A stretch of 60,000 bases of DNA from Desulfuromonadales bacterium (GTDB lineage Bacteria > Desulfobacterota > Desulfuromonadia > Desulfuromonadales > Geopsychrobacteraceae). Every line of letters begins with the position of its first letter. The first letter of the stretch is position 1. The notes beneath the pieces were generated by a model that was not told where the DNA came from, did not search any database, and saw only the letters and a program-made list of their open reading frames with translations. Made by a program: the position numbers and the translations under genes. The stretch spans positions 1-60,000 of the forward strand of contig JAHYIY010000013.1 in the NCBI GenBank assembly GCA_019429255.1, in the 5' to 3' direction. Shown piece after piece: positions 37,317-47,145 of the stretch.

Positions 37317-39680
37317 TTACTGGCTACGCAAGCGCCGCAAGGTACTATCCAGCAGATTTTTCATTGATTCCCGGTTCTCCCCCTGACCTTCCGGCAGCAG
37401 CTTATCCAGCAGCCGATCCGACATCTCGCGCTTGGCCTGGTCGACGGCCTGCTGTTCCAGTGCCCCGGTGTCGAACCTGACCTGGGGACTGGCTAAGCTG
37501 CCTCTGAGTTCCAGGGGCAGCACCCCCCAACCGCTGCTGTCAACAAAAGCCTGCTTCAAGCGCTCGGAGGCTCCCATACGACTGACAATGTCCGGCGCCA
37601 GACGGGTTGCCAACGACAGGCTGATGGAGCCATCAACACCGACACTTCCTTTGGTGGTCAATTTTACCTGCGCCCCATCAAGGTGGCTGTCGATCAGCGC
37701 TTTGCCATCCCGCAGCCGATAAACCCCCTGAAAATCCTGGAACGTCAGGTTTTTCAGGTCCGGACTGTCGAGAAACCAGGACACCTGATCAAGCAAGGTA
37801 AAACCACTGAGTGCCCCTTGTGACAATTGGATTTCACCATCCAGCTGCAGTGCCTTGAGCAGGTTGTCGGCGGTGGTACCGCGCCCGGAAAAACTGTTAA
37901 CCCAATTGACCTGGCCGCTGACGTTCTGCATTGCGGTCGGAAACAATCCGTTCACCAGAGTTGACAGATCGGGCTGGGTCAAAATCGTTTGCCCCTCATA
38001 GCGAAAACCGGCAACCCCCAGATCAACTGCCGTGGCGAGACTGAACTGCCCTTCACCGATCCGTCCACTCAATGGGGAGATGGTCAGACGGTTATCTTTC
38101 AGGGCAATAACGGCATGAACCTGCTGCATCGTTACCTGCCGATACAGCAAGCGATCAAAGGTTGCTGTTCCCGTGATATCAAGAGGCAGGTCATAGGGAC
38201 CAGGTTCCGGTGCCGGTCCTGAAGCCGCCGTTGCTCGTGATGGCGTCGGGGTCGGATCATTTTCTTCCGCAAAAAAACTATCCAGATGTAACTCACGCGA
38301 GGACAGAGTAAATGTGCCCCTGAGAGGCGGCGTCAGCAGGTCAGTCAGGTTAAAAGTCAAGTGCGCTTGTTGATCGCCCCCTTTAAGGAGCAGATTGTCG
38401 GACGTAAGCTGATTTTGGATATAATTGATATCACCATTTATCCCGGTGCGCAGATGAGCCACAGTCGCCTGTACCTCGTTCAGGCGGATCTGGGCCGAAT
38501 GAATCAGCTTTTCTTTCGTACTTGCCCTCCCCAACAGGTGTAGCCGCAGGGTAAATTCGCCCGCCGGACTGTAGGGCTGCAATTGTCGCGTCAGACCTTG
38601 CGGCAGGCTTTGAATGCTGTGACGCAGATCAACCTTGTCAAGAACGACCTGGAGATCGACCGCGGGATCGGCCACGCCCAGATTGATGTTACCCTGCACG
38701 GTCGCTTTAATATCGTTGTAATTCAACAAGGCTGTCGAGATTTCAAGCTGCTGCTGCGTCGGGTCGTAACGAATAGAGTAATCGGTTGCCAAACGGACTC
38801 CACGTAACGGCATGTCCGCTAGTTCACGCAGCACCATATCGACCTGATTCAGGGAAACCTTCCCCCGTGACAGCAGGCGTTCGGGTGTCCAATCAAGATC
38901 AAGATTGATCTCCAGTTGCGCACTACCCAGTGTGCCGGGCAGAAGATTGCGGTAGTAGGGAGCAAAGGGGATCAGATCCAGCGGAGATACACGCAGCACA
39001 GCGTTACCGGTTTGGCGCGCTAAATTGATCTGCGCCGACAGATTAAGCTGGGACTGATTGAGCACCACAAAAAGATCAAGGGGAAAGCTCTTGGCAAGTG
39101 ACAAATCTTTAACCGTCAGGTTCATATTGCTGAAGCGGTAACGAAACGGGGCGGTCGGATTGATAGAACGATCAATAAAAAGAATCTGGCCGTTATGAAT
39201 ACTGATCCGCGCGATCAACAGATCAAAGGGCGCCTCTATCCTGGTGCTCCTTTGGACATCGCTTCTGCCGGGCGATGTTTCCGGATCTTCCTCACCCAGC
39301 AAATCAGTGAAGTTGAAATGACCATCAGGATAACGAATGACGGTAATAACTGGCCCGTCCAGGAGAATCTCACTGATGTCCAGCTGCCCTTTAAGTAGCG
39401 ACCAAAGTCGGTAACTCAGGCGCGCGGAACCAACTGTCACAAACAGATCGGTCGACTCTGCCTCGTGGATGTTCAAGTCGCTGATCGACACACCGGAAAA
39501 AATACCGATGTCGATGTCGCCGATGGTTATTGTTCGCCCAAGCTGTTTTTCCATCATCGGCAGCAAGGTTGAACGTACCCGCTCCGGTGTTAATTGAGTC
39601 TGGATAAGAACAGCCAGAAGCGCTAATAAAATACTGACGATAGCGACAACAAGCAAAAAAAACCTGACTATTCCAGACAT
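37317..39680 (-). CDS. AsmA-like inner-membrane-anchored protein
   Basis: A 787-residue protein with one N-terminal membrane segment (residues 5-27, FFLLVVAIVSILLALLAVL) and a long, beta-rich periplasmic region, the pattern of AsmA/YhdP/TamB-like proteins that may form lipid-conducting grooves between membranes. N-terminal AsmA features (LLPMMEKQLGRTITIGDIDI, then ISDLNI) and a C-terminal AsmA_2-like segment (GQVNWVNSFSGRGTTADNLLKAL ... LSGFTLLDQVSWF) are visible. A Pro/Thr-rich linker lies near residue 475. Role in envelope lipid homeostasis is inferred from the family. It is apparently monocistronic. Confidence 0.8.
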   Translation of the reverse strand: MSGIVRFFLLVVAIVSILLALLAVLIQTQLTPERVRSTLLPMMEKQLGRTITIGDIDIGIFSGVSISDLNIHEAESTDLFVTVGSARLSYRLWSLLKGQLDISEILLDGPVITVIRYPDGHFNFTDLLGEEDPETSPGRSDVQRSTRIEAPFDLLIARISIHNGQILFIDRSINPTAPFRYRFSNMNLTVKDLSLAKSFPLDLFVVLNQSQLNLSAQINLARQTGNAVLRVSPLDLIPFAPYYRNLLPGTLGSAQLEINLDLDWTPERLLSRGKVSLNQVDMVLRELADMPLRGVRLATDYSIRYDPTQQQLEISTALLNYNDIKATVQGNINLGVADPAVDLQVVLDKVDLRHSIQSLPQGLTRQLQPYSPAGEFTLRLHLLGRASTKEKLIHSAQIRLNEVQATVAHLRTGINGDINYIQNQLTSDNLLLKGGDQQAHLTFNLTDLLTPPLRGTFTLSSRELHLDSFFAEENDPTPTPSRATAASGPAPEPGPYDLPLDITGTATFDRLLYRQVTMQQVHAVIALKDNRLTISPLSGRIGEGQFSLATAVDLGVAGFRYEGQTILTQPDLSTLVNGLFPTAMQNVSGQVNWVNSFSGRGTTADNLLKALQLDGEIQLSQGALSGFTLLDQVSWFLDSPDLKNLTFQDFQGVYRLRDGKALIDSHLDGAQVKLTTKGSVGVDGSISLSLATRLAPDIVSRMGASERLKQAFVDSSGWGVLPLELRGSLASPQVRFDTGALEQQAVDQAKREMSDRLLDKLLPEGQGENRESMKNLLDSTLRRLRSQ

Positions 39681-39900
39681 GCACGCCCTCCCCGAAGAAG
39701 AACTAAAGATATTTTAATCAGTATCTGTGATCTTTACCTTTTCAGTCAATGAAAACCAGCGTCTTGTAGATAAATAAGCCAAACCAGGGGGATCAATTGC
39801 CCCGTGAATGTGCCGGATGTGAACCTGTTTGTTCTTCTTCAACACATTTTTCCATTCTTACAAAAGCAACCAGAAACACTCAATTTTCCCTGATTAGCAC

Positions 39901-40042
39901 CAATCTTCCGCTCTACTCTGAAAAGTCGTCACTCTGGCGAAAGCGGAAATCCAGAAATCTGCGCAACCCCCCTGGATAGCCGCCTTCGCCGGCATGACGT
40001 GGATTGGCGTTAAACACAGCGAAAGATCAGGACTCATCAGAT
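39901..40042. repeat. Dispersed 142-bp intergenic repeat, copy 2
   Basis: Same length as copy 1 at 294-435 and in the same orientation. The palindromic core differs by scattered substitutions only (for example CGAAAGCGGAAATCC for CGAAAGCGGGAGTCC). The rest of 39681-40139 shows no gene. Confidence 0.88.
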
Positions 40043-40139
40043 AATTTTCCGGAAACAAGATTAATATTAGAAGTCTTTACTTTTTTTGACGACACGAATA
40101 GATTAGGGAAAACATTAAAATCTTCACAAGAGGACACAC

Positions 40140-40607
40140 ATGAAAAGAGAAAAACATTCGCTGCTGGTCGATATCGGTTGGTGTGAGTGGGTCGCCTTTC
40201 CGCAATTGAAAATACCGGCGATTGAAGCACAAATCGACATGAACAGCCAAATTTCCCTGCTGCATGTTTTTGACTATACCACCTTCAAGGAGGGAGAGGA
40301 TTTGTTGATCAGCTTTGGTGTCAATCCAATCCAGAAAAACACCGATGTCGAAGTTTACTCAGTAGCAGCTGCAAAAAATCGCCGCCTTTTAACCATGGCG
40401 GATGGGACGCGGCACTGGTGTTACAGCATTGAAACCGAACTGCGCATCGGATCAATGAAAAAAACCGTGGAGCTGTATCTGGTCAAAGACTCCTCCTCCA
40501 CGTTTCGCCTGCATCTGGCGTCCCAGGCCATGAAAAAAATTGCCAACATCGATCCGCAGCGAAGTTACATGGTCGGCAATCGTGTGCAGCCCTGCTCAGT
40601 CCGCTAA
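40140..40607 (+). CDS. Retropepsin-like (RimK-associated Zn_protease family) protein, degenerate active site
   Basis: A 155-residue protein that matches the family long called ATP-dependent zinc protease, found with RimK-type ligases. The family start IGWREWVALPxLxIPAIxAKxDTGA is recognisable as IGWCEWVAFPQLKIPAIEAQ then IDMNS; later landmarks FGVNPIQKNTDVEVY, MADGTRHWCYSIETELRIG, SSSTFRLHLASQAM and IDPQRSYMVG also align. The catalytic DTGA has become D33-M34-N35-S36, so peptidase activity is doubtful. No RimK ligase is adjacent. The start follows an AAGAGGACACAC-type ribosome site. Confidence 0.72.
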   Translation: MKREKHSLLVDIGWCEWVAFPQLKIPAIEAQIDMNSQISLLHVFDYTTFKEGEDLLISFGVNPIQKNTDVEVYSVAAAKNRRLLTMADGTRHWCYSIETELRIGSMKKTVELYLVKDSSSTFRLHLASQAMKKIANIDPQRSYMVGNRVQPCSVR

Positions 40608-40727
40608 CAGTCAAGGCACAGACCCTGCGAACAGCAGATCTCAGTTTCAACCCGGCAGTCTGTCTGCTCACCAAAACGAAAACGTGCTGCGCGGCCATCG
40701 TTTTTTTCGGATAGACGCTATCTCGTT

Positions 40728-43700
40728 TCAGAACGTAATTTCCTGCCAACCGTCCACCAACGGAAAATATAAGGCGGCCTTGACCTCGTGGTCCGGGTCA
40801 AAATCCTGCATCAGTTTGGTGTATATCTGCAGTTGCGGCTGATAGCGGGACGCTTCACGCTGGAGAAAATCTTCGAGCTTTTCAGTCGGCGTGGGCATGC
40901 TGGTTTTATAATCAACAACCCAGCGCAACCCATCAGTGACAAAGGTCCGGTCAATCACCCCGTGGACCATCTGTTCATCTTTAAAACCACTCAAAGACAG
41001 CTCCGTTGCCTGTTCAGGATAGGAGGCCAGCAACCATTGTCCGCGCGGACTTGCCAATGTTCTGTCAACAGCCTCCATCACCTTTTGGGTTGCTGCGGTC
41101 AGGTCTTTTTGTCTGACGCCTAAGCCCTGTAACGATTGCGCGACCTGTGCTGCCCGCTGCCCCTGTTTCAAATCCCTCCAGACACCACGACCAGCCAGGC
41201 AGATACGTTCAAAAATCTGATGAACCAGGGTGCCGACATGACGATGCAGCGATTTTTCCCAGCCGCTGTACAGCTCGTCAACCAGGTTGCCGGCAGCGGT
41301 GGTTGAGGCCGTTTTGACGGCAGGTAAGGAGATCAGTGGAACACCAGCAACTTGTGGCAAGGTCCAGGAACTCTGCAAGCGCTGCAGTGTCACCAACCGC
41401 TCTGCAGCAACAGCCGTAACCGCCTGCGGTTCGAGTTGCTCATAGGCATGGCCAACCTGGGGCCAGAGCTTTTCCAGCAGAGATCCCGTCGCCGGCCGCA
41501 AATCACCATTTTTATCCGCCTGGGCGTGGCCGAGCAGGTGCAGATGACGGATGGTCCGGGTGGTCGCAACATACAAAAGCCGCGCATTTTCAAAATCATC
41601 CTTGCACGCCTCCAGCTGTGACACCAATTTGTAAACCGGGTCTTTTTCGCGGCTGCCACGCGCACTGACCGGCGCCAGTAACAGCCCGTGTTCCGGATGT
41701 TCAAGCCAACGCAACAAGGGCGCGTCGGAGGTACGGGTTTTCTTTCCCAGTCCGGGAAGAATGACGGTATCAAACTGTAATCCTTTGGCCTTATGGATCG
41801 TCATGATCTGCAGTTTGCCACTCGAGCGACTGTCGGGGGGGGAATATAGCTGCTGCAAGCGCCGTGACAATTGCTCGATTTCGGCAAGATCTCCCCCCTG
41901 ATCAAGCTCTTCAATCAGGTCGAAAACCAGCTTGATATCGGTTGCGGCATGTTCTGCCAGCCCCACCGGGCCACCAAGGGCCAACCAGCAGCCTTCAACC
42001 AGTTCACGCAACGGCAGCTGTGATCGTACTTTCATTCCCCGTTGCAGAATCGGCCATACCCGTTTGAGGCGCCGGCAGCCATCATCACTCAAGCCCGCAA
42101 TGACGGTCTCATCAGCAATCATGGCAGGAATAGTCCGCTCATGGGGGTCAGCGCAGAGGATGGTCAGGTCATCCAGGGTCAGTCCACACCAGGGCGCTCT
42201 GAGGATCGCGGCCCAGGCCAGGCGATCACCGCGATGAAGCAGCGCGCGGGTTAAGTGAACAATATCGAGCACTGCCGGACGCGCTTCAAGACGATCGATA
42301 TCTTTGGCCTGATAGTCGAGGCCACGCTGACGCAACAGCGGCAACAACTGACGCAGGTGGTTACGACCTCGCACCAGAACGGCGATGGTTTGCTGCGGAT
42401 CCTGGGCTTGGGCAGCCTGGATAATAGCGACAATCCGCTGGGCTTCGGCGTTATCATCAACGGCGGCAAAGGGGTGAATAGTGACCGCTTCCCCGGCCAG
42501 TAACGGCTTGACGGCCAGGGCGGTTGCCACCGGCACAGCGCCGCTAGTGACATCCATCTGTGCCGGAAAGATGGTGGTAAAAGCCTGATTGACCCAGTCA
42601 ACCATCCCCTGTTGCGAGCGGAAATTACAGCATAAGCGTATCGGGGTCAGCGGCAGGTTGGCGCTGCCGAATGATCCTTTGAAACTATGGAGGAACAGGC
42701 CGACCTCGGCTTCACGGAAACGGTAGATCGACTGCATCGGATCACCGACCAGAAACAGGGTGCGGCCATCTCCCGCAGTCCAGCCTGCGGTCAGAGTGCT
42801 GAACAACTGATATTGCAGGCGCGATGTATCCTGAAACTCATCGACCAGAATATGCTGCAGCTGATGGTCCAATTGCAGCAGTAAATCACTCGGGTTTTCC
42901 GCCTCCCCCAGGGCCTGATTAGCCTTCAGCGCGATCTCGATAAAATCGGCCTGACCGCGGGAACGAAATACCAGCCACAGCTGCGCCACCAGGCGTGGCA
43001 ACAGATCAAACAGAGCCTCGAGCAGTTGCCACTGGGTGGGGCTGTACAGGTGTTGCGGTAACGTCCGCAACCGGTCAAATGCCGGCGCCAGACCGGGCAC
43101 CCGCTCCAAGTGCTCGAGCAGATTGGCCATTTTCTGCTTGGCTGGTTTGTACTTCTCGCCCGGCGGAAAGCCGCTGTTTTTCGTCAAGGATTTCCTCAAT
43201 GTACCAGCGTTGGTCAACAGCAAGTCGGCAAGCCCGCACCAGAGCGGCATCTGCGCCATGGTCGCCGGGGGTAACGCTAGCCGGCCACGCCATTGGCCTA
43301 TGGCAACATCGTCAGGGCAGTGGTGAGCGGCAAAATCGACACAGGCCAGCAGGTCGTCAACCAGGGGTACGGGAATACTCCGGCGGGCGCGCTCCAGATG
43401 GTCGTTACAGATGCGTTCCAGGCCGGCATTAAGTTCACTGCGCAGCATGTCTTTATCGCTGGATAAGTGCCTGAGCCATTGATCGCGCCGGCCGAGGAGG
43501 CTGATGAGCATGCGCTGCACCACTGCCATGTCGTTATCCAGATGGTCGAGGACGATTTTCAACGCGTCGCTGACCGGGCCCGGCTGTTCCAGCTGCGCGA
43601 GGAGCTGGACGACTGCCGCTTCGTACAGTTCCGTCGCGTCGTTACTCATATCCGGCATGCCGCCAAAGCGTGTCACCCAGGGCATCTTGCGAACGATAGT

Positions 43701-44060
43701 GGCACCAAAGCTGTCAATCGTCTGAATCGCCAACTGGGCGGGATTGAGCAGCAGACCCTCACCCTGGCGTTCGAGGGCCCGGCGCGCCAAACGCCAGGTC
43801 AAAGCCTCATGTTCGGCCGTGGGCTCCGGTGTGGTCGCGGCTGCAGATAACGCATCGAGCAAACGCCGGCACATTTCAGCGGCGGCCTTATTGGTAAAGG
43901 TGATCGCCAGAATCTGCTGCGGCTTGTCGACGACGGCAAGCAGAGCCAGCAACCGCTGTATCAGCAACTCGGTTTTACCTGAACCGGCCGGAGCCTGGAC
44001 AATACAGGATATATTAACGTCGATGGCCCGGAGTCGCTGTTGTTGGTCAGCGCTACTCAT
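40728..44060 (-). CDS. addA: UvrD/RecB-family helicase-nuclease (AddA-like)
   Basis: Predicted helicase-nuclease that processes double-strand DNA ends for recombination with its neighbour. The 1110-residue protein has Walker A APAGSGKTELL (K29), ITFTNKAAAEM, DEFQDTSRLQ, VGDPMQSIYRFREAE, IHKAKGLQFDTV and YVATTRTIRHLHL helicase motifs. A C-terminal PD-(D/E)XK nuclease domain follows (VIDRTFVTDGLRWVVDYKTS). ATG at 44060 follows GAGGAGGGGAGC; the longer frame to 44168 overlaps addB and is rejected. It starts 8 bp inside the upstream gene. Confidence 0.85.
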   Translation of the reverse strand: MSSADQQQRLRAIDVNISCIVQAPAGSGKTELLIQRLLALLAVVDKPQQILAITFTNKAAAEMCRRLLDALSAAATTPEPTAEHEALTWRLARRALERQGEGLLLNPAQLAIQTIDSFGATIVRKMPWVTRFGGMPDMSNDATELYEAAVVQLLAQLEQPGPVSDALKIVLDHLDNDMAVVQRMLISLLGRRDQWLRHLSSDKDMLRSELNAGLERICNDHLERARRSIPVPLVDDLLACVDFAAHHCPDDVAIGQWRGRLALPPATMAQMPLWCGLADLLLTNAGTLRKSLTKNSGFPPGEKYKPAKQKMANLLEHLERVPGLAPAFDRLRTLPQHLYSPTQWQLLEALFDLLPRLVAQLWLVFRSRGQADFIEIALKANQALGEAENPSDLLLQLDHQLQHILVDEFQDTSRLQYQLFSTLTAGWTAGDGRTLFLVGDPMQSIYRFREAEVGLFLHSFKGSFGSANLPLTPIRLCCNFRSQQGMVDWVNQAFTTIFPAQMDVTSGAVPVATALAVKPLLAGEAVTIHPFAAVDDNAEAQRIVAIIQAAQAQDPQQTIAVLVRGRNHLRQLLPLLRQRGLDYQAKDIDRLEARPAVLDIVHLTRALLHRGDRLAWAAILRAPWCGLTLDDLTILCADPHERTIPAMIADETVIAGLSDDGCRRLKRVWPILQRGMKVRSQLPLRELVEGCWLALGGPVGLAEHAATDIKLVFDLIEELDQGGDLAEIEQLSRRLQQLYSPPDSRSSGKLQIMTIHKAKGLQFDTVILPGLGKKTRTSDAPLLRWLEHPEHGLLLAPVSARGSREKDPVYKLVSQLEACKDDFENARLLYVATTRTIRHLHLLGHAQADKNGDLRPATGSLLEKLWPQVGHAYEQLEPQAVTAVAAERLVTLQRLQSSWTLPQVAGVPLISLPAVKTASTTAAGNLVDELYSGWEKSLHRHVGTLVHQIFERICLAGRGVWRDLKQGQRAAQVAQSLQGLGVRQKDLTAATQKVMEAVDRTLASPRGQWLLASYPEQATELSLSGFKDEQMVHGVIDRTFVTDGLRWVVDYKTSMPTPTEKLEDFLQREASRYQPQLQIYTKLMQDFDPDHEVKAALYFPLVDGWQEITF

Positions 44061-46713
44061 TGCTCCCCTCCTCGTCGATGTCACCGATGCGACACAGACC
44101 GGGCAGATCACAGTAGCGGCAGCTTCTATGGAGATCAAACGGCTTGACACGGGCAGCACCGGCGGCAAAATCGGTTGCTAGTTGATCAAGTTGCTGGTGC
44201 CAGAAGTCGATCAGGGTGGGCCAGTCGCTGACGCCAATCTCCTGAGCCTGGGATATTGCTGCCACTGCGCGCACTTTGCCAAGCAGACCGTCTTCACCGG
44301 CAATCCCCGTGATCCTGCATTGCCCGGCTTTGACCTGGGCGACAACAATCCCTTGAGCCTGATCACTCTTCGCATCACCAGCAACCGCATAGCACGGCAA
44401 CTGCGGCTCAATCAACGGCACTGTTAAAAAATCCGCGATACTCATGGCACTGCCGGTTTTGTAGTCAATGATCATCCGCTCACCTGTAGCCAGCTGATCG
44501 ATACGATCAATCTTCAATGTCAACAGCAGCGGGCCAATACTGACCTGGTGACTCTGCTCGGTCTGGACCACCATGAAAGGCTCACGCCGACTTTCAATAT
44601 GTTCAAGCCATTCGCTCACCAGCTTGATCAAGCGCCGCTTTTCCAACAGAAAAAGTTGTTGATTCAGAGCAGGTTCTACGCCCCATACCGCTGCCAGAGC
44701 TTTTTCAACCGCTGTGGTGATGCCCTCCTGTACCTGCACTGCTGATAGTTGCAGATACTGATGTTGACTACCCCATCGACTCCAGACATCCTGCAACACC
44801 AGATGCAACAGATTACCACGTACCAAGGGGGACAGCCCCGCGACAACCTGATCAAAGCGGCGCACCGCCAGCCGATGATGGACAAAAGCACGAAACGGAC
44901 AATGCGCCTGATCCTGTAATAAACGGGTGCCACCGCTGGACTCGTGGGTTGGCAACGGCGGTCCCTGATCATCCTGCCAGGATTCAAGATCCGCCACCAT
45001 GGTTTGCAACTGGTTCGGCAGGGCGACATCATCTGCCAGAGGGAGCGTATCGACCAGCTCAATTTCCTTGATCAAAGGGCTCGGACTCAAATCGGTATCA
45101 CCCGAACGCTGTGCATAGCTGAAAACAATATTGCCGGCAGCACAGCGTAAACGTGACACTACCTGTCCGGCAAACTCCAATTCACGGGCAAAGCTGGCAT
45201 GCGGCATCTGCAGTTCGTCCTGCAGGCGAAAAGGGATAAAGGGGTTGGGACGTGGATAAGCGGGCAAGGTGGCGGCATCCAATCCCATCACCCAGAGATG
45301 ATCGAAATGCAGTCCCGACGATTCCAATAGACCGACCACCTGAACCGGGCCGCTCGCGCGTTGCGGTTGAAATTCTGTCTGCGTGGCGATTCTGCGTATT
45401 ATCCGCAGCGCCCGGTTGCGCTCGATCGGTTTGGCGGTTGGATCAATTGCAGCAAAGCGGCTCAAAACTTTGTCGTACCAGGCTGTGACCGCCTGATAAC
45501 TGACACTTGATAAAATAGCTCCCTGGGGCCAGCCACAGGATTTCAGCTCAGCGGCGAAAAGATCGGCCCACTCTTCTGCCGTGACCGCGCGTTGACCAGC
45601 AGCCTTCATACTGGACAGAAGATCTTCAAAACCGGAAAGTCCGCCAAACTCCTTTGCTAAGCGCAGCAATGCGGCAAGGCTGAATTGTTGTTGCTGGAAA
45701 GCTCTCAAGCGCCGGTCAAACAGGGCACGACGATCCGCCTCCTGCTGACTGCCGCTGATAAAAGGGGTACGCAACAGGCAAGAAACACGATCCATGGACA
45801 TCTGTGGTTGAACATCCAGACAGGCCAGAGCTGCGGCAATAACCCCCTGTTGTACCAGGGGGGAACCAAGCGAAAGGCCGAACACGCTGGTTTCATCGAA
45901 TTTTATTGCTGCTAGCGGATCCATTTGCTGCCCCAGGGCGCGCTCAATCTGTGAACGGCGACGCTGCAGATCGGGCACAACAATGCCAATAGAATCAACC
46001 CCCTGTTCCAACAACAGCCGCACCCAGCGCGCCATCCGCAGCCCTTCGTCATCTTCATCGGCGGCGGCATAACGGATTACCCGCCCCACTGCCCCGCGGG
46101 TCATATCGAGTTCACTGCAATGGTGTCCACATTCATGCATCAGGGCTTTAAGTCTGACGACACCAGGCGGCAACTGATCGAAACCGACCAGCAGTATTTT
46201 CTGCGGCAGAGATAATTGTTTGTTGGCAAATGCGTCAAGAATACGCGTTGACAGCCCGCCCTCATCGAGCCACTGCCGCTCTTCACATAGCCGCAGGTAC
46301 TTGCTGCGCCAGCCCATAAACATGTGCTGGTCCTCGGTTAACTGGTGGCGCTCAGGGACCAGAGCATACTCACTCAATAGATTATGGGCGCGCACCGCCG
46401 TATCGGTGGTGCAATCAAGATTCATCAGCTCCAAAGAGGAACCGCGAGTCACGGAGGCGATCAAGGTTTCCCACTGATGGTGTTGCTGATATGTTGTCAG
46501 CAGGCGCCCGCTTTCGCCAATGGCAGCTAAACCCTGCTGCAACCAGGCGGTGTAGGGATAGATAGGCGCACTGGGCCATACCTGCAGCTGTTTGGCGACC
46601 ATCGAGCGGTCATAAACTGTGCGCAGATGCCGATACAGGCGCTTGTTTGCGGTAAGAACGACAGCGCCCTCTTCAACAGCCGTAATAACCTGCTGCGCAA
46701 AAAGGTTGATCAT
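44053..46713 (-). CDS. addB: AddB-like inactivated-helicase / iron-staple nuclease (probable DNA repair protein)
   Basis: Partner of the preceding helicase. The 886-residue protein resembles the proteobacterial probable DNA repair protein family. It has no Walker A lysine at the N-terminus (VVLTANKRLYRHLR), so the helicase half is probably inactive, and ends in a PD-(D/E)XK nuclease (LKIDRIDQL ... MIIDYKTGS). Cysteines C605, C865, C868 and C874 reproduce the AddB Fe-S spacing (C-X(n)-C-X2-C-X5-C), which staples the nuclease fold. ATG at 46713 is preferred over an in-frame upstream start at 46767. Which AddAB or RecBCD subclass it belongs to would need alignment. Confidence 0.78.
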   Translation of the reverse strand: MINLFAQQVITAVEEGAVVLTANKRLYRHLRTVYDRSMVAKQLQVWPSAPIYPYTAWLQQGLAAIGESGRLLTTYQQHHQWETLIASVTRGSSLELMNLDCTTDTAVRAHNLLSEYALVPERHQLTEDQHMFMGWRSKYLRLCEERQWLDEGGLSTRILDAFANKQLSLPQKILLVGFDQLPPGVVRLKALMHECGHHCSELDMTRGAVGRVIRYAAADEDDEGLRMARWVRLLLEQGVDSIGIVVPDLQRRRSQIERALGQQMDPLAAIKFDETSVFGLSLGSPLVQQGVIAAALACLDVQPQMSMDRVSCLLRTPFISGSQQEADRRALFDRRLRAFQQQQFSLAALLRLAKEFGGLSGFEDLLSSMKAAGQRAVTAEEWADLFAAELKSCGWPQGAILSSVSYQAVTAWYDKVLSRFAAIDPTAKPIERNRALRIIRRIATQTEFQPQRASGPVQVVGLLESSGLHFDHLWVMGLDAATLPAYPRPNPFIPFRLQDELQMPHASFARELEFAGQVVSRLRCAAGNIVFSYAQRSGDTDLSPSPLIKEIELVDTLPLADDVALPNQLQTMVADLESWQDDQGPPLPTHESSGGTRLLQDQAHCPFRAFVHHRLAVRRFDQVVAGLSPLVRGNLLHLVLQDVWSRWGSQHQYLQLSAVQVQEGITTAVEKALAAVWGVEPALNQQLFLLEKRRLIKLVSEWLEHIESRREPFMVVQTEQSHQVSIGPLLLTLKIDRIDQLATGERMIIDYKTGSAMSIADFLTVPLIEPQLPCYAVAGDAKSDQAQGIVVAQVKAGQCRITGIAGEDGLLGKVRAVAAISQAQEIGVSDWPTLIDFWHQQLDQLATDFAAGAARVKPFDLHRSCRYCDLPGLCRIGDIDEEGSNE

Positions 46714-46894
46714 GATAACTCTTTCGCAACACAAGGAAGGAACAGGGCCAAGCCGGCAGAAATTCAACCGTCATAAGTACCATAGAACGATCAGCAATTC
46801 AAACCTGGGGGTACTGAAAACTGCGGCGGGGTCATGGCGTTTTTCACTACATTTGCAGATTTTTTTTCGCTACAATAGCAGTAACTGTTCAGCA

Positions 46895-46998
46895 CCGGAT
46901 CGGGGCTCCTATGACAAGGGACGCTTTTCGTCATCCATGACCGCTTGTTGTCGCCGTCCATGGCGACAAACACCCTTGCTGCAGGAGCCCCGATCCGG
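46895..46998. repeat. 104-bp nested inverted-repeat element
   Basis: Outer arms CCGGATCGGGGCTCCT (46895-46910) and AGGAGCCCCGATCCGG (46983-46998) are perfect 16-bp complements. Inside them CAAGGG (46915-46920) pairs with CCCTTG (46973-46978). Inside that, TTGTCGCC (46948-46955) pairs with GGCGACAA (46962-46969), and a small ACG/CGT hairpin lies at 46921-46931. The whole can fold as a branched structure. It sits in the 432-bp non-coding gap between addB and the Imm27-like gene. No T-run follows, so it is not a simple terminator. It may be a small mobile repeat or a structured RNA. Confidence 0.8.
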
Positions 46999-47145
46999 CG
47001 CAAGGATAGTGGTAAATAGTTACCAATAACAAAGCTGTCTGCTGCCGGAAATAATCGGCCCGGGCGCTAATCATAGACTGGTGTCTTAAGTGTTCCTCCG
47101 ACCCTTTGTAGCATAGCTTACAACCATATACTGTACAGGCAAACA

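Noticed and set aside
46895-46998. Integron attC site
   Set aside because: The ends lack the GTTRRRY/RYYYAAC boxes and no integrase or cassette array is present.
46895-46998. Intrinsic terminator for addB or the next gene
   Set aside because: No T-run follows either arm and both neighbouring genes diverge from this gap.
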